A stretch of DNA of 64,000 bases from Tubiluchus corallicola (lineage: Eukaryota; Priapulida; Priapulimorpha; Priapulimorphida; Tubiluchidae): assembly GCA_030141605.1 (NCBI GenBank), contig JAQGDQ010000067.1, forward strand, positions 372,001 to 436,000, in the 5' to 3' direction. Numbering within the stretch: position 1 is the first letter of the stretch; each line of letters begins with the position of its first letter. Below are positions 24,201-36,200 of this stretch, in pieces. Both the position numbers and the translations under genes were made by a program. Under the pieces are notes generated by a model, which searched no databases, was not told the DNA's origin, and saw only the letters and a program-made list of their open reading frames with translations.

Positions 24201-27200
24201 TTATAATTAAGAATAGTATGTTCACATTTAACATAATCAGGTAAATTTCGAACTTCATGTCTGAGGATCATAAAATTTGGTGAACTGCTTAGCAACATTG
24301 GTGCAAACATGCGTGACAATGTATTGATTATAACATGTATTATAGTTTACTTTTAATTTGACAAGAGTAATGAAGAAATTGGGAAAGAATTTATTATTAG
24401 TTTTTATACACGAAGATTGTGGAGTTGTAAAAAATAAATTAGCAATAGTAAAGAAGTTTACATTGTTTGAAATGTGTATCATCTATATGAGAATATTTAG
24501 TTAGTCCAAAAAATAAAAGAGGAAATTTTCTCTGGAGTGATCATAAAGGATTTAGATTTGTTGTATAAGTAATTCTCCAAAGACAACTGACATGATTTAA
24601 TTACGGACAGACTAAAGCATAGTAGAGGGGTAAGTAAATGTGAAGAAGATCTTTTTTATAGGAGATATGATTCCAATATTTTTACCAATTTTAAGGCTAA
24701 TCATTTTTATGTGGGCATTCCAGTCGAGATGCTCATGTAAAATTATACCTCAAAATTTAGTGGATGTAACTCTTTCGATGTGAAGCCCAATGTAAAGATT
24801 AAAATTAGGGGGAGTTTTTTGTTTCCAGATCGGAATAATATATATTTGCTTTTACTAGGATTTAATTGCAATTTGTTGGCTTTAAACCAGTTCGATATAT
24901 TAATTAAACTATCATTTATGTTGTTCATACTAAAGTTATTAAAGTCAAAGAAAAGTGTGGTATCATCAGCAAATTGGACAATATTGGGACAGCTAAAAAG
25001 ATTTTGTATATCATTAATGTAGATCAAAATAAAAGCGGCCCCAAGATCGACCCTTGGGGAACACCACAATTTATAAATAGTTCATTTGATGTGAAGTCGT
25101 TGCACCTGACACATTGGGTGCGATTATTTAAGTAGCTGTTTAACCACGAATATGTGATCCCCCTAAAGCCATAAAAGGACAATTTATGAAGTAAAGAAGC
25201 CGGCTGCAATGGAAATATGTTCATATACAGTTGGATATACAGTTTTGCACACAGTTATCAGAGGTAAGTCAACTGAGCAGTTTTTCCTAAAACCAAATTG
25301 TTTCTCATTCAGTATACTCCGATTAGTTAAATAGCTATACATTTCATTATAAACCGAACGTTCAAAAATTTTGGAAAAAAATGGGAGTAGAGAAATTGGT
25401 CTATGAATTGTTTATTGGATTACCATATTTCAATAAAAGTATGACAACAGCTTTCTTAAGATCGTCTAGCACAACACCAGCAGATGAGAGTCATTTACCA
25501 GATGACTGAGAAGAACTGAAAAAGACTAAATGACATCAGAGACAATTTCTGAGGAAAGGTTGAAGATATCAGTACTTTTACTACAATTGAGGGATCTACC
25601 TATTTTACAAATGTGTTTGGATGTAAAAGGACTGATTGTAATTTCCATGTAAAAATTGATTATAACTAATAAAATCAGAATTAATTTGATTTGAAAGATC
25701 AGATCCTATTTTAGTAAAATAACTATTAAAATTAATGGTCACAGAATCGACATTTGAAATGAGTTTGTTGTTTATATTTAACTTAATACGATTTTCCTAT
25801 ATTCATATTTCCTTCATTGTGTCCCGTGTCTTTTAATATTACTTTTATATTTGACTAGCATGGATTTACAAAAATTAGATTTAGCAGTTTTAATTAAATT
25901 GTTTAATGTGTTTTGCACCTTTTATAATTGACAATATTATCGGGATTGGAGTCACGTAAACATGATTTGTACAAATTATTTTTATCTGTAATGAAGTGAA
26001 GTAAAGCATTAGTTAGCCAAGGTTTTCTTATTCTTAGAGTAAGTCTTAGAGAACTTAGGAAAAGAATAAAAGCAAGATTAGGATAATTAGTATTATAAAT
26101 ATCAACCCACGATTCCTGCGATAAATCAGCAGTTAAGGACTGTTTTCGCATTATATGAAGTATTACAGGAAGTTGGATATCTTAAATTGGTAAAAGTAAA
26201 ATTAGGTAAGTGGTCAGGAATATCCAAAAGCAAATTACCAGAATAGTAGTCATAGCCGAGCAAAATGACAAAAATGTTGTCTATTAAAGTAGAATATTCA
26301 GTTATTCTAGTAGCTTCAGTAATAGTTGGAAATAGGCAATTAGAAAGCATAAAGTCAAGGAAATATTTAGTATTATTACGAAGATTGGTTAAAAGATGAT
26401 ATTAAAATAAAATGCGTTTAGATTGAGATTTGATTTTGTTTATTAAATTCGACAATTTATTAACGCATTGTAGTATAGCATTTCAGGGAGGACAATATAT
26501 AGTATCTATGACAAGACTTTTCACAGAGTCATTATGAATTTCAATGAAAATAGTTTCAAGATCATCATTGCAACTTTGTAGATTATTACGAAGAGTGAAT
26601 GACATATCATCTATAATAAGCATAGCAACGCCTCCACCCCCACGATTCTGCCTATTACCACAAACAAAAGTGTATCCAGATAGTGAGAATACTGAACATA
26701 ATTCATCATTTAACCAGGTCTCAGTTAAAGCGATAACTGAAAATTTTGCTTGAAGTATGTACATATAAAGAATCAGTTTTAGCACACAAACTTCGAATAT
26801 TTAGATGCATCATAGAAAAAAGATTTTTGAATGTAAGGTTTGACATAAAAGAATTAAACTGCATATCACCATAATGTTTACTACCGGAAGAAAAATTAAA
26901 TTGGTTAAAAAAATTTCCGTCGAGTCAATACGACTGTTTTTATCAGAACTGGTGTCAAAATTTTCATCGAAAAGTTGCAGCGTAAATTTAAGGTTAGCAA
27001 TAATTAGTCCAACGTTAGATAACCTGGTCAGAATGCAAAATTCGTTGTCATCTTTAATGTGATTAAACGGAAAACAGTCCTGAATACAAATTTCACAATA
27101 CCAAGAATCATTATTAGATGCTATTATGTGGTAATCAGCTATAGTAAGGTCTGTACACCTGAGATTGATCCAAGTTAGAAAGCCTGAAACATTTTGTTCC

Positions 27201-30200
27201 TTCACTGGGATTCCACACTGTCTAGAATACAGTCCTATATACAGATTTCTTAACTGGTCATTCTAATCTAATATAACCATTTTAGACACAGTGCAGCAAT
27301 CTACTGGAGCAACTTTATCAAACAGACTATTTACTGTTTCGTTTATTTTGACTTCCTTCTAAGCAGCTGTGATGTGTAGACATACATACTTTGCGTAAGC
27401 TTTCTCCAGCAGTGCACTCCAAAACTCATTGCGTGACTGAGAATGAATGAAAACGAGTTCACCATTGATTGTTGGAAGTTGATCATCAACAACTACATCA
27501 ATCCACTCTCCCATCCTCCAGAAACGGAAGTGAAATATTCCGGCATATTTTTCTGGATGTTCATCATCCCACTCTTGGTCCTTTTCGTCTGGGATTACCT
27601 ACATTAGTAACTAGAATTATAACCCTTTAACTGCATAACTACACAAATCATCTAAATTGTGTGTTTTTTTCCAGAACTTTTAACAGTCCCAAATTAAATT
27701 ATTTACTTTCAGTTAGCCTAAAAAACACATCTTCTTTATAAATTTTCAAACTTTTCAAGCTTTTTTTTACTGATTGATAGCCTGCTACAGTATATTATTC
27801 CCAAATAGTAAAAGTTCAACTTCTGCATTTAACTTATAATAGTTTAATTATAACTGAAAGCCTATTTGCTCTTTAGCAATTTGGTAAAATATGTTCGTGT
27901 TTTTAGCATAGATGACCGGTAATAAATGCACAGAAGAAAAAAGTCACAATTAATTTATGGCGGCCAGAAAAAAGTCACAGTCACAATTTATTTAGGTACC
28001 ACAAACAATTAATTTTATAAAACAGAAGATTTATTACAGGAACATAAACATTTATGGTTAAAAACGACACAACTTTATTAAAGCTTTTGCTTTAAAAGAT
28101 TTGACAAATTTAAAATGAAGACAGATGCTTTAAAAAAGACCACCAATGATCTTACTAAAAAATTAAACGAGCTAGACAGAAAGCAGGATGATTTAGACCA
28201 GTATGGGCGACGGGTCACCCTCATTATTTCCGGTATACCCCAAGCTAGTGATTATGAAAATACTGACGAAATTGTTTGTCAAGTAGGTCAAGCCCTCAAG
28301 GTGAACATCTGTAAAGGCGACATCTCGATCTCCCATCGATTGCCATGAAAAGAAAGTGCTACAAGACCACCTTAGATTATTGTGAAATTTATAAAACGGA
28401 AAGTAAGAGACTGTTTGTGGCAAAACAAACCCAAGAGAAATGGATCTCTTAAGGCTAGTGATTTAGGGTATGTTTCACATAATCTTGTGTACATTAGTGA
28501 AAGTTTAACTAATCGTAGACGTGTATTACTTAACAAATGTCTCGAACTCAAAAGAAACAAAGTAATCTTGTATGTTTGGACTAAAAATGGCCAGATTTTC
28601 ATCAGGAAAACTGAATCATCTGAACCCTTCCCTGTAAACAATTTTGATGATGTAGATAAATTAAAACACTAATCACTTCTTCACTCGTTTCAATCAATAT
28701 CCCATTGTAATGGTTAGCTTTAATTGTACTAAGTGTAATAAAACTTGTAAAGCAAATCAAAACTCAATTCAATGTGATGTGTGTTCCCTCTGGACACATC
28801 TAAAGTGTACAATGTTGTCTCATCATGATTTGTAAATTTAGCAAGTTCTAATGGCAGTTACTTCTGCCAGCAATGCATTAACGATGTGCTTCCTTTGCAG
28901 TTCATTGATGATGATGAATTTATGGAAATGACTAATCACTATCAATTTTCTAATTTTGTAAAACATTTATCTTGCTTTTCATCAATTTATGACTCTTCTT
29001 CGCTAGTCCACTGTAATAGAGATGATACAGACATCGACAATTATAGACTTCAGTATGACAGCAAATACATTAATCTCGCAAATCTGAGTAGTGATAAATC
29101 CACAGATAAAGCAAACAATGACACATTTATAATACACTTTAACACATCAAGTTTGTGGAAATACTATTCAGACATGACTGATACATTAACACAATTTCAA
29201 AAAATGCCTGAGTTAATAGCGATCTCGGAAACCAGAATTCACGAATCTGACACTTTTTTATGTAACATTCCAGGATATTCTTTCTTACACTATGATTCCA
29301 ATACAGCTGCTGGTGGCGTAGGTGTGTATGTAAAATCTAGCCTCAATTTTAAAATTAAACCTGAATACAAAATAAGAACTTGTAAAAATGTTATTCTTAA
29401 TGGGATTAGTACAACTAGTAGACTAGCACTCGAGGACCTGTGGCTTGAAATTGCTTCCACCGATAACAAAAAATCTTTTATATTTGGAGTAATATATAGG
29501 CATCCAAACACCCCAGTCGAACATTTTCATGATGAATTAGAATCAGTTCTTTGCACCATCAACTCCACAGGCAAACCAGCTTATATATGTGGAGACATTA
29601 ATATAGATTTATATCAACATGATAACAAACCATTTATTAATAAGTATCTCAACATGCTCTTCTCAAATCAATTTACACCAATTATCACGCGACCAAGTAG
29701 AATTACTGCAACGTGACACACCCTAATTGATCATATTTATACTAATAATCTTTCTACACCCATCACATCTGGCATCATTACTAACCCCATTGCGGACCAC
29801 TTGCCAATATTTGCCATTATAAGAAATACTAATCTCCTGCACAACAACATTAAAAAATCAGTCAGATGTACGAGATCATTCAATCAAGGTAACTTTTTAA
29901 GTGAACTTCAAGTTAATATAAGTAACCTAACACTGAATGATGGCAAAGCAGACATACACTCTTACTGCTCACAATTCATGGACTCATTTAAAACATTACT
30001 TGACAAACATGCCCCACTCAAAACGTTATCAAGGAAAAACTCAACTATAGCTAAACCATGGATCACTCCCGGCATTCTCAAATCTATTAAAACAAGAAGC
30101 CGTATGTATACAACACACAAGTTATCCAACTCGCTGTATAAGCAAAATTTATATAAAACATATTCTAACAAACTTAATCACATCAAACATGCATCCAAAA

Positions 30201-33200
30201 AGAAGTATTACTCCCAGATCTTGCTTGCAAATAAAAATAACATGAAACAAACTTGGAGCACTATCAATGAACTTCTCAAAATTAAAAAAAAGACAGCTAG
30301 TATAATGCCAACTAAAGTTCGTTACCAAGGCACAACTTCATGTGACCCGCACCATAAAGCTAATGCTTTTAACAGTTTTTTGCAAACATTGGTATATCAC
30401 TGGCATCACGCATAACACAACCCGAAAACTGTAAGTATACAGACTATTTAATGCATCCCCAAGAAATCGAGATTTCCCAAGCTATTGATAGACTAGATCC
30501 CAACAAAGCAAAAGGACCTTATGACATCCGAATTACATATTTCAAAATGTCAAAAAACATAATTTTAACTCCACTTACAAATCTGTTTAATGCGTCAATT
30601 CTGACTGGGACATTCCCTGACACTTTAAAACTGGCATAAGTAATCCCCATATATAAAAAAGATGATCCAAATGAGCTGAACAACTACCGACCTATCTCAC
30701 TCATATCACCCATTGCCAAAATTTTTTAGTCAATCTTATATAAACGCCTGATGACATATCTAATCAAAAATGATACAATATCGTGTTTTCAATTCGGTTT
30801 CCGCAAAAATCATTCCACAATATTAGCAATTGCTGAAATCACAGACAATCTTCTGACAAACCTAGACAATAAATTGCTTACCTGCAGCATCTTTCTTGAT
30901 TTAACAAAAGCTTTTGACACCGTTCAACACGACATTTTACTCAACAAAATGGACTATTATGGTATCCGTGGAATCGCGCAAAAACTATTCCAGTCATATT
31001 TTACGAACAGACACCAATTTACGGTAGTTGACAATTTTGCCTCCGACCTATGCCCAATACAATGTGGTGTACCTCAAGGATCCACCTTGGGTCCACTTCT
31101 TTTCCTGATATATATAAATGACCTTCCTCTTTGTACTAACATGCAAACACGACTTTTTGCTGATGACACTAACCTCTTCTTAGCAGACAACGATACGCAT
31201 AATCTTGAGCTTAGAAGTAATGAAGAATTGATCAAAATTAACACATGGATGCGTACAAATAAGTTAACAGTAAACTATAATAAAACAAAATTTATGATCA
31301 TAAGAAATAAATTTGAAAACAATGAAAACTCCATTATAACAGTATCCATGCAAGACTGTTTATTAGAACAAGTATCAGACATAAAATATCTGGGCGTCTA
31401 CATAGATGACACCCTTAATTGGTCAACACACATAAAAAATATTACCTACAAAGTAAGCAAAGTTACAGGTATATTTTTTAAATTGAGGCATTACTTGAGC
31501 ACGGATATACTAAAAATGATTTACTTTGCCATTGTGTACCCTCACATTAACTATTGTAACTATTGTATGCTACCCCTTCCTATGATGCTTTGCAATTATT
31601 AAAAATTAATGAAATTTATAAGCTTGAGTTAGCGAAATTCATGTTCAACTATAAAAAGGGCATTCTACCTAAATTATACGGCAATTATTTCAAAAAGATT
31701 AGTGACGTTCACCAGTAACCCTCACATTAACTATTGTATCTTATCGTGGGGCACAGCAAAAAAAAATCTGTTCTGAAACCACTTACAGCAGCACATAACA
31801 AAATTATCAAAACAATGACTTTTGCTGGGTTCCGAGATCATGCTACCCCTTCCCATTATGCTTTGCAATTATTAAAAATTAATGAAATTTATAAGCTTGA
31901 GTTAGCGAAATTCATGTTCAACTATAAAAAGGGCATTCTACCTAAATTATACGGCAATTATTTCAAAAAAATTAGTGACGTTCACCAGTATTCTACGAGA
32001 GCAGCTACCAAACAAAACTATTTTCAGGAAAGATTTAACACAACAAAAGGTCTACAAACTTTAAAACATAATGGTACAATTCTATGGAATACTCTTTCAG
32101 ATGATCTTAAGCAATCAACTAGTATCTGTCACTTAAGTAAATTATATAAATGTCAACTCTTGCAAACTTATTACTGAGATAATTACATATAAGCGTACAG
32201 TATTTTGCAACAACTTTTATTCCTTTTGCCCTCTAATAAATTGTCTAACTGCATGCAAGAGCAGTTACTGTTATAGCAGGTTCAATTAACTTCAATATTT
32301 AATTGTTTATTGTCTAACTTCTGTAGATCATTTTCAAAGTCTGGACTCCAATTGTCAATCTCCTCATGCAGTCATACAGGTAATTTTTTGTGCTTTAACT
32401 ATCTGCCTATTTATTTTACATCAGATCATCAAAAATCGCTCTGTATTTTTTTTACATTATGCTTGTGTTATAAAGTAAATTTCAGTTGCCATTGTTATTA
32501 TGTTTCTGTTGTCAGATTTTTATTTCAGTTCTTGTTTCCGTTCTTATTTCAGTTTGATTTCTTTTATTATTATTATTATGCACTTATTATTACTGTGTAT
32601 GAATTGTACTAACACGTTATAAGCATATCAATTTAATGTCATTCGTAACAATTTAGTTTTTATTATAAGCAGTACTAACACTAATACACTGTAGCATAGC
32701 GCCTATAAAAAATGTTCATCACTAACCAAAGGGCAGCTGACTAGATGACCATTTGGTCTTTCGCTGCCCTTTCTTCACATTTTTGTTGCCAAATTAATTG
32801 TATTATAACTGTGTGTGTGTTAAAAGATAAATAAAAGATTATTATTATTATTAAAAAGTTAAAATCATGCCAACCGTTTCAACAGACTACTGCTGTCATC
32901 ATCAGTGGTAAATTTACAAACATACAACCAGTTTATATAGGCAGAGCCTATTATGCACTAATTTAGTTAACAGAAGCTAAGTCAGCATTTGGCATAATTT
33001 TAACTTTTTAATGTAAAAGTTTTAATAAAGTTGTGTAGTTTTAACTATAAAAGAGAAGATATTTTAAATCAGTTAACTGGCAACACATGACTTGCACATA
33101 TAGACAACACTATTTATATATGATGGCATTGCATGTATGCGAAAAAAATCATGTTTTGTTCAATATCTTAGAGTTAGGGTTAGGTTATGGGTTAGGGTTA

Positions 33201-36200
33201 TTTCCTTTTTTCTGTGACTTTTTCTAAGACCTTTTTACCTGTGAGTATTTTACATGTAACTCCTTACCTGGATATGCCCAACAACACCGTAAATAAGGAT
33301 AAACACGTAGAAATGGATTAATTAGCATTAATACTTTATATCTTAATTTTACAAACAACAACTTAACAGGTACAGAAACTCTCAACATCTTCTCGAGCAC
33401 TACATTATCAAAAAGAAGACCGTATTAAAATAGCGCGGGATATTGTTACATCCCTCCTCTTTTAGTTTACGCTATACATTACAAATTAAAAAGCAGAACA
33501 ATTAAACTTGAACTTTTGAAATTGCAATGAACTTGGAAAATCTAAATATGACAAAGATCAAATTACTGTAAGCACATACTGTGCACTAATTACCATGAAC
33601 TATTGGTACCAACTTAAATTAGACTTCTTCACATTCATGTTTACATTGATTAACTTTTCAAGTGATGTGTCCATATAATGACTTAAAGTTGAATAGGTAG
33701 ATTTTGCTGCTCTCTTACTTCAACTCATCTAACACGAATTTTAACTTTGTCAAAATAGAGTATTATTCTTATTGGTAAACTTCACCAATTTAAAACTTCA
33801 GCTGTAGATACAGAATGGCAACATCAATTAAACTCAAAACTTTATATCTGTAAAGTATCTGCCAAATACAAACTAAAGTAAAACAGTGTTGTACATGATT
33901 GGCAATTATACACAAAGATTGCTATCAACTTTTAAAATCAACGTATAAAATTCAAATCATGTAATTAGAGATGTATAGAACTGTAACAACCCAAAGGCAC
34001 CCGCCCAATCTTCTCTGTCGCACGCAAAGGGTCGCGGGTTCGCGTCCCGCCGAGGTAAATTTTTTTCGCGCGGATTCGAGCCGAAACTGGTGGAACTTAA
34101 TGCTCGGGCCTTCCTTCGTCGCGTACGCGCGTTGAAAAAAAAATCGCGCCACATTTGTGCGAGGTGAAAAAGTTTTGCCGCAGCGGTGTGCGAACCTGGG
34201 GCCCCTCGTCACAGCACGGGCGTGTCAGCAGACGAAGATAATTTATTGAGGATAAGCAATAGTATAACTTTTCGTACGATTAGTAGATGCATTGAATAGC
34301 TGTTTATGTGGTAATTCTCACAGTAATTCATTTTTCACAGTTTGTGCTTTACAACTCATTCAACGTAATGTAATGTTTTAATTCAGTTGTAATTGTTTGA
34401 ATGCATAATTGAACGTGTATAAACTACTTTTCACAAGTTTCTGGTGTTATTTCGCACTTTATATACTGTGTATTATTTATTTATTCAGCAAAATCAATTG
34501 CAATATAGACAAGAAAACAACATTGTAAGGTTATAAGGTTTTATTTTTAAGGTTTTAAACATTTTTATAACTATACTACTGATTTTATTTTCCATTTTAT
34601 TTTATTATTCTATTTTATTATCTGATAGAACAAGATAGACAGGAAAACCACAAATTACAGAAACATTACAGTCAAAATCAGTTTCTGGTGCTATTTCGCA
34701 CTTTATATACTGTGTATAATTTATTTATTCAGCAAAATCTATACTACTGATTTTATTTTTATTTTCCATTTTATTATTATTTTATTTTATTACTCTATTT
34801 TACTATTCTATTTTATTATCTGATAGAACAAGATAGACAGGAAAACCACAAATTACAGAAACATTACAGTCAAAATACAGTGCAGAAAAAAATACAGATG
34901 ATATACAGGTTTAAGCAAAAAAACTGCACTTCTTGTTAGAATCACAATCACAATATAATATATATCACAAACATTACAGTCAAAATTACATGTTGAAAAG
35001 AATACAGTGCAGAAAAAAATACATGTTTAAGCAAAAAAAACTGCACTAACCATATAATTTAAAGAACACAGTGCAGAAAAAAATACAGATATACAAGTCA
35101 TACAGTTCACAGCATGGCAGAAAAAAAATAAAAACTGCATGGATGGGAAGGGAATGAAAATGAGCTATAGTTAGTAGTGTTGGTAGTTGGTTTGGTAGGG
35201 GCAGAAAAAAATATTAAAAAAAAAACCAAAAAACTGCACAGCAAAAAATAATACAAAATATAAAACAATACAATACAAATACAATACAATGTTTACAACT
35301 GAACTAGCTAGCTAATATATAAATATTATATATAAATTATTTACAAGTATACATAGTATACAGGTGTACTCTTCATGTATGCTCCACAACCTCAAACGTG
35401 CGGCCTTCGTGCTGTAAATTCCATGCGGTAAGGGTTTTGACACCTAAACGATTAGTTCTTTCTCCAGTGGAGACACACACAAAAAATACACAACGTGTGC
35501 CCCAGCAACCTCAAACGTGCGGCCTTTGTGCTGTAAATTCCATACGGTACAGGTTTTTACACCAAAACGATTAGTTCTTTCATCAGCTGGGACACACAAA
35601 ACACATGTAGCCAACAGTTGGCTATAGAGGCAAGCTCTAAAGTGCAGGTCACTCTCCTTCGTCCTTGTCTTTCTGCTTCTCCTCCTCTTTTGCTTTCTTC
35701 TTTGCAGATATTCGGACAAGGACGTCTTCCAACCATTGCTCGTATGGGATACCTTCATTTGGGCAAAAAAGGTATCCACGCTGACACCGATGGCCTGTGT
35801 CAGCAGTCCGTTCCAAGCCACATTTCTTGCAACAGTTGAAAGCCTTCAGACGCTTGTACTTCGGAGCTTGCCCCTCTTCTAGCATGCGACGATGGCGGTA
35901 TGCAGTTGAGCGAGGCGCACTTGGTGGTTTTGGTGGTTTGTCACCATCATCAGGACCATCATCAGGCAACTTCCGCTTTCTTACAGATGCCTCACCAGCT
36001 GTATTCGGAGGTAGAACGTAGGTGTACCTTTCCCGGTATTCTACAACTGGAGGTGCATCGGGAAGTTGATGCGCCGGTGGAAGTGGATGCGGTTATGTTA
36101 ATGGCTGTGATGGCAGGTCCATACCCTGTACAAGTGTGTCCTGCTCTTTCGCTCTCATTTTCTTGTTGAGCCTGCAAGGACAATATACAGTGTTACAATA

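Larger units (their letters stand above)
28080..32850 (+). mobile_element. Nearly full-length LINE in calpain intron 2 (antisense)
   Basis: A non-LTR retrotransposon on the plus strand. The order is ORF1 with coiled coil and RRM-like segment (28082-28672), PHD finger (28711-28903), APE endonuclease (28970-29800), linker, reverse transcriptase (30451-31602), C-terminal region (31734-32177), 3' UTR, a stem-loop at 32731-32769, and an ATAAA/ATT-rich tail ending about 32850. A handful of stops and frameshifts interrupt otherwise long frames, so it is relatively recent but dead. It is head to head with the minus-strand LINE across calpain exon 3. Confidence 0.9.

Noticed and set aside
33952-34212. 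86-codon frame in the GC-rich block
   Set aside because: A frame opened by composition; Arg-rich, and the T-arm-like repeat explains the sequence.
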